Positions 1 through 6,550 of a stretch of 19,360 nucleotides of DNA are shown piece after piece. How positions within the stretch are numbered: the first letter of the stretch is position 1; every line of letters starts with the position of its first letter. The position numbers and the translations under genes were made by a program. The notes under the pieces are model-generated. The model did no database searches. It worked only from the letters and a program-made list of their open reading frames with translations, and was not told where the DNA came from. Source of the DNA: Methanobacteriota archaeon (GTDB lineage Archaea; Thermoplasmatota; Poseidoniia; Poseidoniales; Poseidoniaceae); NCBI GenBank assembly GCA_002731395.1, contig PCBQ01000067.1, positions 1-19,360 of the forward strand, in the 5' to 3' direction.

Positions 1-201
1 GACTTTGACGTGACCGTGCTTTCACCCTCATCCCTTGAGTTTGAATTCGACGCGAAGCGCCTCGATCGTACGGGGTATGAGGTGCTCAAGACCGAGCGTG
101 ATGTTTTGATCGGCGAACTTCGTGGACTCGGTGTCAACATCATGGATTGGGAGCCTGACATGCTCCTTTCGACGGCCCTCGCCGGAGCGCGAGGATTCTG
201 A
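1..201 (+). CDS. DUF58-like protein, C-terminal fragment
   Basis: Only the last 66 residues are visible; the reading frame is open at the left edge, so the start lies outside the window. The fragment reads as a beta strand and linker (VTVLSPSSLEF), a helical segment around TGYEVLKTERDVLIGELRGL, then GVNIMDWEPD and a short alanine-rich helix. This order resembles the C-terminal end of DUF58 proteins, which are usually encoded beside MoxR-type ATPases and membrane or von Willebrand factor A proteins. The stop codon is followed after 9 bases by the start of a membrane protein on the same strand, so the two are probably co-transcribed. The family call rests on a short tail and is tentative. Confidence 0.5.
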   Translation, partial: DFDVTVLSPSSLEFEFDAKRLDRTGYEVLKTERDVLIGELRGLGVNIMDWEPDMLLSTALAGARGF

Positions 202-206
202 GGTGA
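200..206 (+). promoter_or_regulatory. Shine-Dalgarno site of the membrane protein gene
   Basis: GAGGTGA overlaps the stop codon of the upstream fragment and ends 4 bases before the ATG at 211. It supports that start and translational coupling between the two genes. Confidence 0.6.
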
Positions 207-210
207 GTCT

Positions 211-1131
211 ATGGCAGGAAAAAAGTCTGGAGACACCGCTCACCTGTACGACAGCAAGACGGTTCGGTCCTCAGCACCCAGCCGGAAGAAACTGGCAGGA
301 AATGCCGGCATTGGCACGGAGATCCCCAAGGATGCGATCCCCGAAATCCAAATTCCATCCTTTGTTGAAAGCCTCCTTGGTGGACCCTTGGTCCCAAAAA
401 TGAAGTTCCTTCCGCCCGATAAGATGGTTCAAAATCTTCAACTTGCGGTGTACGGGATCCTCATCGCATTGGCGTTTCTGACGCTGATCGTCTCCCCAGG
501 GGCCGGCACCATCTGGTACATGCTCACCGGAAGCATTGGCGCGGCGACCACGATTCAAGTCGTGGTCATCGCTATGGCGACCATCGCTGGATTTGTCGGG
601 ACCTTCCGCCGAGACGGCCGTTATCTTCTGTCCTCTAACGTGCTGTTCATCCTTGCTATCCTTCGTTTTGCTTCTTCGAAGGTCGCGCTTTCCTTCGATC
701 CATTTGGGCTCGCTGAGCGTCCCTTTTTGCTCAGCAGCCTGGTCGTGGTTTACGCGGTTTTCCTCATCATGTACATCGAGATCGGCAATGGCGTGTTGCG
801 CTACAGCATGCTGGACACCAGCATCCGCACCAACGAAGTCTACGTCATGAACCCCGGGAAAATTGTCGGCAAGTACCACCGCGCCCTCGTTCTCAACCCC
901 ATCATATCCATCGTGTTGGCCACGCTCGTGCTCTCCGCCAATACCATCCTTCCCGCTCTGGTTGGTGTGCTTTCCAGCAACACCGCTCGCCGTCTCGAGG
1001 AGTCCGTTGAACTGACCTCGGTCTACGGCGTGGCGCTCGGGACGCTGTTCGTGTTCTTGGTCACGGGTGCCCTCTTTGCGCTCAACCTGCCGACGCATCT
1101 TCAGCGCTACCGCGAGAACCGCGAAGCTTGA
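211..1131 (+). CDS. Multi-pass membrane protein of unknown function
   Basis: 306 residues, not recognised. The first 70 residues are polar and basic with no signal peptide, so the N-terminus is probably cytoplasmic. Hydrophobic segments follow at roughly residues 76-95, 111-130, 139-152 (short), 172-192, 226-252 and 270-292, giving five or six membrane spans and a short basic tail. A conserved-looking soluble loop (RYSMLDTSIRTNEVYVMNPG, about 198-217) separates spans four and five. The ATG at 211 has a strong Shine-Dalgarno motif. It follows a DUF58-like gene closely, so it may belong to a MoxR/DUF58-type membrane assembly, but that is inference from position only. Its stop codon directly abuts the stop codon of the convergent aspartate kinase gene. 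Confidence 0.85.
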   Translation: MAGKKSGDTAHLYDSKTVRSSAPSRKKLAGNAGIGTEIPKDAIPEIQIPSFVESLLGGPLVPKMKFLPPDKMVQNLQLAVYGILIALAFLTLIVSPGAGTIWYMLTGSIGAATTIQVVVIAMATIAGFVGTFRRDGRYLLSSNVLFILAILRFASSKVALSFDPFGLAERPFLLSSLVVVYAVFLIMYIEIGNGVLRYSMLDTSIRTNEVYVMNPGKIVGKYHRALVLNPIISIVLATLVLSANTILPALVGVLSSNTARRLEESVELTSVYGVALGTLFVFLVTGALFALNLPTHLQRYRENREA

Positions 1132-2445
1132 TCATGCTTGAGCAAGCCACGCCGCGTTCTTTGCCGTCTGTTCCAATGTGGTTTTTACGTGGTCTCTCGG
1201 GACCAATATTCGAATTCGACGAACGTCATGATCGACGACCTCCGTGTTCTTCGCGTTCAGCCCGTGAAGCCAGGCCTCTGGGTCCTCCCACGAACCGATG
1301 TAGGTGATCATGGCCGAGGCCTCTCCGACGTGCATGACCTCCATGCCTATGTCTGACAAGGTTGCTTCGATCGCGTCGACGCCGCTGGCGTCCACGATGA
1401 GTCGGATGCCGTCCACCCACGACAACGAAGCATGCACTCCAAGGCCGCGGTCCGCCAACTGGTTCAGCAACGCAGCTTGTTGAGTGCCCGGGGTCCCAAC
1501 AGGGGAGAAGGTCACCTCAACGGAGCAGACGTCCATGGTGCACGCTGCTGCAAGGAGGCCGAAATCAGTGATGAAATCGGGGCCGATGGTGGTCGCTGCA
1601 GGTTTGCTCAAAGGTTCGCTCAGATGGCGCACTTCAATGGGAATTCCATCTGCGATGCAAGGCCCGACGGTTGCTGGATGCAGCACCGTCGCGTCCAATC
1701 CAGCGGCCATACGCGCCAGTTCGTAGGGGACGTAGGCGATTGGGTCGGTGTTGATGCCCCACCTTGGGTTCACTGGATGGATGCCGCGCACGTCCTTCCA
1801 TAGGATGACGCGCCGAGCGCCAAGCAGGTGGGCCACGGCCGTCGCCGTGTGGTCCGAACCACCCCGTCCGAGCAAGGCAAGCGCACCGTCTCGTCCAGAC
1901 CCCAGCCAGCCGGTGATCACCGGGATGCCGTGGAGGATGCTGCGGTCGAACCGTTCTGCACTCTGCTTCAAGTCCACGGCGTCCGCTTCTTGCGTGCCCG
2001 AGAGCATCATCCCGATGTCCTCGGCTCCCACAGCATGTGCTGGGAATCCACACCTGCGAAGGTGGTGGGCGATGACCAAAGCCGAGAGGCGTTCACCTGA
2101 GGCCAACAGCTGGATGCGAGCATCTTCATCGGTGGGGTCAGATTGCCGCCGCCTCAAGGCTTCCTCCATGGTTACAAGCACGCGCTCGAACCTGCTTTTG
2201 TCACGGCCACGGTCGAGGCGTGGTGCGAACATGAGGTGATGGGAACGAAGGTCAGACACCAAGCGCTCTGCGTACCGTGGGTCGTCCACGGCGCGCAACA
2301 ATCGGTCGGTGGTGCCCCACAGCGCGGACACCACGATGGCCGCAGGACCTTCGTCTTCTGCGATGCGGTCCGCCAGTCGGTCCAAATCGGGAGCTCCGCG
2401 GAGGACAGACCCCCCGAATTTGTGCACCGTCCATGCCTCAACCAT
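1132..2445 (-). CDS. Aspartate kinase
   Basis: 437 residues; phosphorylates L-aspartate to aspartyl phosphate, the first step toward aspartate semialdehyde and so lysine, threonine and methionine. The amino acid kinase domain (about 5-285) shows KFGGS at 9-13, ASGERL at 115-120, TGWLGS at 178-183, LLGRGGSDHTA at 191-201 and WKDVRGIHPVNPR at 216-228, then LHPATVGPCIADGIPIEVR. The remaining C-terminal part (about 300-437) has the alternating strand and helix pattern expected of two ACT domains, the usual allosteric sites. No homoserine dehydrogenase domain is fused. The start overlaps the end of chorismate synthase by 8 bases. In archaea aspartate semialdehyde also feeds the ADTH route to 3-dehydroquinate, whose genes lie nearby, so the pairing may be functional. 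The length is normal for a monofunctional enzyme. Confidence 0.92.
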   Translation of the reverse strand: MVEAWTVHKFGGSVLRGAPDLDRLADRIAEDEGPAAIVVSALWGTTDRLLRAVDDPRYAERLVSDLRSHHLMFAPRLDRGRDKSRFERVLVTMEEALRRRQSDPTDEDARIQLLASGERLSALVIAHHLRRCGFPAHAVGAEDIGMMLSGTQEADAVDLKQSAERFDRSILHGIPVITGWLGSGRDGALALLGRGGSDHTATAVAHLLGARRVILWKDVRGIHPVNPRWGINTDPIAYVPYELARMAAGLDATVLHPATVGPCIADGIPIEVRHLSEPLSKPAATTIGPDFITDFGLLAAACTMDVCSVEVTFSPVGTPGTQQAALLNQLADRGLGVHASLSWVDGIRLIVDASGVDAIEATLSDIGMEVMHVGEASAMITYIGSWEDPEAWLHGLNAKNTEVVDHDVRRIRILVPRDHVKTTLEQTAKNAAWLAQA

Positions 2446-3517
2446 TCAGGTAGCCTCCACGAAGGGCAAGGTCCGTCACCACCAAGGCGGCGATGGCTTC
2501 CACCACCGCGACGCCACGTGGGCCGAGAACGGGATCATGTCGTCCTTTCACCGACAACGTGCTTGCCTCGCCGGTGGCCAGGTCGACCGTTGGCATCGGT
2601 TGTGGAATGCTGGAAGGAGGCTTGAGGGTCAACCGCACGACCAAATCTGCAGCCGAGGCCATGCCGCCAAGCGCACCCTCGGCAACATCGGTGTGCAACA
2701 CAGGTCCTTTCTCCGTTGGGTGCCAACCGCCGTGGTGGTCCGAACCACGCATGGCAAGCGCTCGAGTTCCTTGACCGAATTCAATCGCCCGAGCTCCAGG
2801 AACAGCAAGCAATGCACGTCCAAGCGCCGGTTCCAATCCGTCGAACCATGGCTCCCCGAGTCCCATCGGAAGGCCACCGATGATGAGGTCCACACGCGAG
2901 CCGATGCTGTCGCGCTCCTTCTTCAGGGACTCGACATGGTTGAGCATGGTCTCGGCCATGTCGGGGTCTTGGCATCGAATCACGGCTGCGGACGGCGTGG
3001 GCCACCCGCTCGTGTGTGTTGGTAGAGGTGCTTCATAGGGTCCAATGGCGCCGACGTGCGCCGTCACTTGAGCGCCCAGATGCTCAATCAACGGTGCGAC
3101 GATGGCTCCAGCAGCAACCAATCCTGCGGTCAATCGTGCAGAGGATGATCCGCCACCGCTCAAGTCCGCATGCCCTTCGCTGCGGACGTGCATCGGGAGG
3201 TCTTGATGTGCCGGGCGGGGACGATTGGGCAGGAAGCTGTAATCGCTCGTTCGGACGTCAGCGTTTGCGATTTCAATCAACATGGGCTGGCCGGTCGTGT
3301 GCCCGTCATGGACGCCTGAGGCGATGCGGACCACGTCATCCTCCTTTCTTTTGGTCCCGATACCTGCGCCGGGACGCCGTTGGTCCATGCGCGCTTGGAT
3401 GGCGCCATGGTCCACCGGAATACCGCTGGGTAGCCCTTCGATCATCGCTCCGACACATGGGCCATGGCTGGTGCCAAACAGGGTCACCGCTAATCGCTCG
3501 CCAAAGCGCATGCGCAT
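2438..3517 (-). CDS. aroC: Chorismate synthase
   Basis: 359 residues; converts 5-enolpyruvylshikimate 3-phosphate to chorismate, the last step of the shikimate pathway, with reduced FMN as cofactor. Family landmarks include FGTSHGPCVGAMIEGLPSG at 14-32, MDQRRPGAG at 44-52, the histidine-containing HQDLPMHVRSEGHADLSGGG at 104-123, SSARLTAGLVAAGA at 125-138, KPPSSIPQP at 299-307, VDLATGE at 311-317 and GRHDPVLGPRGV at 325-336. Two motifs depart from the common form: GTSHG where GESHG is usual, and GGMASAADLVVR where GGISNG plus a hydrophobic run is usual. The RLTA form of the central motif replaces the more frequent RETA. It is the first gene of a pair with aspartate kinase. A second ATG two codons downstream (3511) is an equally possible start. 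Confidence 0.93.
   Translation of the reverse strand: MRMRFGERLAVTLFGTSHGPCVGAMIEGLPSGIPVDHGAIQARMDQRRPGAGIGTKRKEDDVVRIASGVHDGHTTGQPMLIEIANADVRTSDYSFLPNRPRPAHQDLPMHVRSEGHADLSGGGSSSARLTAGLVAAGAIVAPLIEHLGAQVTAHVGAIGPYEAPLPTHTSGWPTPSAAVIRCQDPDMAETMLNHVESLKKERDSIGSRVDLIIGGLPMGLGEPWFDGLEPALGRALLAVPGARAIEFGQGTRALAMRGSDHHGGWHPTEKGPVLHTDVAEGALGGMASAADLVVRLTLKPPSSIPQPMPTVDLATGEASTLSVKGRHDPVLGPRGVAVVEAIAALVVTDLALRGGYLNG
2454..2458 (-). promoter_or_regulatory. Shine-Dalgarno site of aspartate kinase, inside chorismate synthase
   Basis: Read on the minus strand, GGAGG lies 8 bases before the ATG at 2445 and within the last codons of chorismate synthase. It fixes the start and indicates coupled translation of the two genes. 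Confidence 0.6.
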
Positions 3518-3705
3518 GGGACTCGCTAAGCCCTAAGCGCTCTGACCTTCAACCGTTGCCTTTCATTCAGAGCCGGGTATTTTCTGTTTGTTAGGGAATT
3601 TTGAGAAAATCTTGCCCCGCTCGCCTCATAGTATATGAAAACATGTAATTTTGCGACAAGAAAGAAACGCCGCTTTATATCTGTGAAAAAAACGTGGCCC
3701 GGTTA
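3518..3705. promoter_or_regulatory. AT-rich divergent intergenic region between aroC and rhodopsin
   Basis: This 188-base gap is clearly richer in A and T than the genes around it and must hold the promoters of aroC (leftward) and rhodopsin (rightward). Besides the TATA box listed separately, it contains two small perfect inverted repeats: ATTTT-GAG-AAAAT at 3598-3610 and CATA-GTA-TATG at 3627-3637. Either could be an operator or, for the second, an alternative TATA element. No convincing TATA box for aroC was found at the expected distance. Confidence 0.5.
3674..3680 (+). promoter_or_regulatory. TATA box of the rhodopsin gene
   Basis: TTTATAT is centred about 29 bases before the ATG at 3706. 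With the usual archaeal spacing, transcription would start within a few bases of that ATG, giving a leaderless or nearly leaderless mRNA. This also argues against the in-frame GTG at 3694, which would lie upstream of the transcription start. Confidence 0.65.
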
Positions 3706-4572
3706 ATGTCTGGAAACAAATCCCTCCGACGAACTGCCCTGCTGTTGACCGCCATGGCCGTGTTGGCCGTTCTCGTGCCCACCGCACTCGCTGCGGATGC
3801 GACCGTGGACGCCGACTCCGGCCTCCCCGCTTTCCTGAGCGACGGAGATGGCAACGACTCCCTTGAGTTGTTGACCTTCTTCTTGTTCTTCGTGGGGTAC
3901 ATCTCGATGGGTGCTGCCTTCGTGTTCTTCATGAGCGAGCGCAACAACGTCGCCCCCGAGTACCGCACCACGATGACCATCTCCGCGCTCATCGTCGGTA
4001 TTGCGGCCTTCCACTACTACTACATGCGTGGCGTGTACGTGGACACCCAGGTCGTCAGCACCGAATACCGCTACATGGACTGGATCATCACCGTCCCCTT
4101 GATGGCCCTCAAGTTCCCTTCCCTCGTGGGCAAGGATGCCATCACGGACAAGACCTTCGCCGGCCTCGGCTTCACGGGCATCTGCTTCGTGGGCGCCATC
4201 ATCATGATCGGCTTCGGTTACCTCGGTGAAGCCGACCTCATGGACGAAACCATCGCCCTCCTCCTCGGCGGAATGGGCTGGGCCATGATCATGGTCGCAA
4301 CCGGTCTGCCCTTCGGCCTCTTTGGCGGCCTTGGCGTGGACGACTCCAAGATCAAGGAAGAAGTGAAGTGGAGCACGGACGCTCTGCGCACCTTCATCCT
4401 CGTGGGCTGGATCATCTACCCCCTCGGTTACCTCTTCAACGAGAACACCTACGACCTCGGCAGCGAGGAAGTCATGGGTGTCCTCTACAACATCGCGGAC
4501 ATGATCAACAAGATCGGCTTCGGTGTCGTCGCCTGGATGGGCGCGAAGAAGGCCACGGCCGCGATGGCCTGA
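3706..4572 (+). CDS. Proteorhodopsin, light-driven proton pump
   Basis: 288 residues from the ATG at 3706; a retinal-binding seven-helix membrane protein predicted to pump protons outward in light. Residues 1-30 form a signal peptide (basic start, hydrophobic core, TALA before ADA). Helix B carries HYYYMRGV with H103, matching the histidine that pairs with the proton acceptor in proteorhodopsins. Helix C reads RYMDWIITVPLMALKF: D125 is the proton acceptor, T129 follows, and K136 occupies the proton-donor position where proteorhodopsin has Glu, a DTK pattern. M133 occupies the spectral tuning site, which suggests green absorption. Helix G has NIADMINKIGFG with K269 as the retinal Schiff-base lysine. 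L185 aligns with the position that is Gly in antenna-carrying rhodopsins. The gene is monocistronic, with its own TATA box and hairpins downstream. No retinal synthesis gene lies in the window. Confidence 0.95.
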   Translation: MSGNKSLRRTALLLTAMAVLAVLVPTALAADATVDADSGLPAFLSDGDGNDSLELLTFFLFFVGYISMGAAFVFFMSERNNVAPEYRTTMTISALIVGIAAFHYYYMRGVYVDTQVVSTEYRYMDWIITVPLMALKFPSLVGKDAITDKTFAGLGFTGICFVGAIIMIGFGYLGEADLMDETIALLLGGMGWAMIMVATGLPFGLFGGLGVDDSKIKEEVKWSTDALRTFILVGWIIYPLGYLFNENTYDLGSEEVMGVLYNIADMINKIGFGVVAWMGAKKATAAMA

Positions 4573-4601
4573 ATCAGGTCAAATCACCAACCAACAACAC
4601 C

Positions 4602-4654
4602 CTAAGGCACATTGCCTTGGCCGAGCGGCGGCGTCCTGCGGGGCGCCGTCGCTC
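4602..4654. terminator. Two tandem hairpins between convergent genes
   Basis: The 93-base gap between the stops of rhodopsin and shikimate kinase holds two inverted repeats. The first (4602-4620) has arms AAGGCA and TGCCTT around CAT, extended by one wobble and one more pair. The second (4623-4654) has a 14-pair stem, GAGCGGCGGCGTCC with GGGCGCCGTCGCTC, two of them G-T wobbles, around a TGCG loop, followed by a C/T-rich tract. The position suggests transcription termination or mRNA 3'-end protection. Archaeal termination depends mainly on T-rich tracts, so the role is inferred. Confidence 0.5.
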
Positions 4655-4665
4655 CCCCCTCTCTT

Positions 4666-5526
4666 TCACCCAACAAACCGCGTCTCGATGAGCTCCCTGT
4701 CTGGGGCCCGATGCGCGTACTGTTGCCTCAACCGCTCGATGGGTTGTTCGATGCCTGCCGGCACCACAATCACGATCGCAGGTCCTGAGCCCGTGATGCC
4801 GGCAGCCCGACCACCGTTCACGAACGCGTGGTTGGCGAGTTGTCGCCCCTGATGATCTTGTGTTGCAGCCACAACTCCACGTCCGTTTTGGGTCAACGCC
4901 ACCAACGGTCGGCCTTCTTGCAAGGCGGAAAGCGCATGCTGGAAATGAGATGCATGAGGCGTGAAGGCCTCCACTGGAGGGTGCTGTTCACGCTCCGGTC
5001 CTGTGAGGATGAGCACGCGCCAATCGTCAGGGTTCAGGCCCTCCCCTTCCATCACGACCCGTTCCTCGGCCGAGGTGGCCCCCACATCCACGACGCGCCA
5101 GCCAGGCTCGGCTGCCGCCCAAGCATCGTCGTAGGCACCGGTCATGGACACGCCAGCGGCCAATTGAGCCGTACCGGCAAGTTCCACCAGAGCCGCTGTT
5201 GATACCTCAACGTCGGCGGCATCGGCAAGGGCACGAAGGCCTGCGATGGCCACGGCAGCAGATGATTTCAGCCCTTGCCGAGGAGGAATGTTCGAGCGAA
5301 CCGCCCAGTGAAATTCCTCCGCAGGAGCAGGATGGCCTGCGTCCTTCCACGCGTTGAGTACCGCTTCAAGGAGGCCGTCGGGATCCCTCACCTCACGCCG
5401 TGGTGGTGTGTCAAGCAACCGAACGTTCACGGGGAGGTCCAGGCCGAGGCTTGCCCCATAGCCAATACCAGCGGCGTGGATTAGGCTGCATGCGCCATTG
5501 GCGCTGCCCGCTCCGATGACCGCCAT
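4666..5526 (-). CDS. aroK: Shikimate kinase, archaeal GHMP type
   Basis: 286 residues; phosphorylates shikimate to shikimate 3-phosphate using ATP. It belongs to the GHMP kinase superfamily (galactokinase, homoserine kinase), the archaeal solution for this step, and is unrelated to the bacterial P-loop enzyme. The N-terminus has AVIGAGSANGACSLIHAAG, the ATP-binding motif is IPPRQGLKSSAAVAIA at 80-95, the substrate-side motif is GVSMTGAYDDAWAA at 125-138, and the C-terminal glycine motif is AAGITGSGPAIVIV at 241-254. The ATG at 5526 lies 2 bases after the stop of 3-dehydroquinate synthase II and is preceded by GGAG at 8 bases; the 22-residue upstream extension would overlap that gene and is not preferred. 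It is the last gene of a three-gene operon. Homoserine kinase is the main alternative, but the GLKSS motif and neighbours favour shikimate kinase. Confidence 0.88.
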   Translation of the reverse strand: MAVIGAGSANGACSLIHAAGIGYGASLGLDLPVNVRLLDTPPRREVRDPDGLLEAVLNAWKDAGHPAPAEEFHWAVRSNIPPRQGLKSSAAVAIAGLRALADAADVEVSTAALVELAGTAQLAAGVSMTGAYDDAWAAAEPGWRVVDVGATSAEERVVMEGEGLNPDDWRVLILTGPEREQHPPVEAFTPHASHFQHALSALQEGRPLVALTQNGRGVVAATQDHQGRQLANHAFVNGGRAAGITGSGPAIVIVVPAGIEQPIERLRQQYAHRAPDRELIETRFVG

Positions 5527-5528
5527 GT

Positions 5529-6548
5529 TCAGTGCTCCGTGACCTCCGATTCGATGGGCTGACCCACGTGGCGCCCCGAGGCGTCTGACCAACTGATCAG
5601 ACGCATGCCTGTTTCCAGGGCGGTCACGGACACTGGGGTTCCACGGGCGTCAACAACTCGAACGGTTTCTGCGTTTTGCAATAGCACACGACCCTCTTGA
5701 CCTTTCTGATTCGAAAAGAGGACAGAAATGAGCGGTCTGCGCTCAATTTTCAAGCGGCCGACACGTAAGCATCGGTTGTTGCCCTCAGCGTCGGTAATCA
5801 TGACCTCATCGCCAGATTTGAGTTCGCTCAGGTAGCACGTGGATTGGTCTGCAAGCAGGACATATTGGTGAACCGCACCGGCGTTCACCCTGAATGGGCG
5901 GGTGGGGACAAAGGCCGAGGGGACGGTTTCGCCGTGAATCAGCGCCAGTTGTGCGGCCGTCGAACCCACCAGCATTCCTTCCCCGGGAGCAAGCAGGCCA
6001 GCTAAGTCCACACAAACACGGTCTCCGAGTCCAAATGACGTGACCTCGACGACCGTGGACATTTCCAACACACTTTGCGGGTGTGAGGATTCTGGATGCG
6101 CCTCATCCACGACCCGTTCAAGCCTCGATGATCGCATGGCTTCAGCCGCATCGAGCAGGGCTTCGGTCGGAGGCACGACCACAGCATCAACGCCGGTTTC
6201 CAAGGCATAGGCCGCACCAGCGATGCTTTGCGGAGTCTCCACCACGGCTGCGATTTTTGTTGGGGAGCCTTGTGCTGCTGCCACCACATTTTCCACGGGA
6301 ATCATGGACCAATCTTCGAACGTCAACACCACCCAGTCCACGAGACCAACATGTGCGAGGGCCTTCTGCTGCTGGTCTTCTGAAGCGATGTGCACGTGAG
6401 CGGTACCGGTGGCCTCGTTGTGGCCGTCCCTCACGTCCAACACAGTAACGGAAGCGTCCGCGATGGATTCATCGGATAAGCGGAGACAGCGTGCGATGCT
6501 TTCGCGGCTTGAAGCCGCCTCGCTCCACCCCAAGGTCCAGATTTCCAT
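5529..6548 (-). CDS. aroB': 3-dehydroquinate synthase II (archaeal type)
   Basis: 339 residues; oxidises and cyclises 2-amino-3,7-dideoxy-threo-hept-6-ulosonate (ADTH) to 3-dehydroquinate, replacing the bacterial AroB route from DAHP. Diagnostic segments are ALETGVDAVVVPP at 115-127, GDRVCVDLAGLLAPGEGMLV at 175-194, RPFRVNAGAVHQYVL at 217-231, ELKSGDEVMITDAEGN at 242-257, GRLKIERRPLISV at 264-276, LLQNAETVRVV at 289-299 and GRHVGQPIES near the C-terminus. The ATG at 6548 is chosen because it begins the conserved MEIWTLGW strand and lies 2 bases after the stop of the preceding ADTH synthase; a 40-residue upstream extension is arginine- and proline-rich and would run into that gene. Substrate passes directly between the two adjacent gene products. 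Confidence 0.93.
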   Translation of the reverse strand: MEIWTLGWSEAASSRESIARCLRLSDESIADASVTVLDVRDGHNEATGTAHVHIASEDQQQKALAHVGLVDWVVLTFEDWSMIPVENVVAAAQGSPTKIAAVVETPQSIAGAAYALETGVDAVVVPPTEALLDAAEAMRSSRLERVVDEAHPESSHPQSVLEMSTVVEVTSFGLGDRVCVDLAGLLAPGEGMLVGSTAAQLALIHGETVPSAFVPTRPFRVNAGAVHQYVLLADQSTCYLSELKSGDEVMITDAEGNNRCLRVGRLKIERRPLISVLFSNQKGQEGRVLLQNAETVRVVDARGTPVSVTALETGMRLISWSDASGRHVGQPIESEVTEH

Positions 6549-6550
6549 GC

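Noticed and set aside
271..1098. Long leftward open frame (275 codons) opposite the membrane protein
   Set aside because: Its product is highly charged and His/Asp-rich with no family resemblance; the forward frame gives clean membrane helices. It is an antisense shadow.
3694..3705. GTG at 3694 as rhodopsin start
   Set aside because: The TATA box at 3674-3680 would put the transcription start downstream of this GTG; the ATG at 3706 also gives a normal signal peptide.
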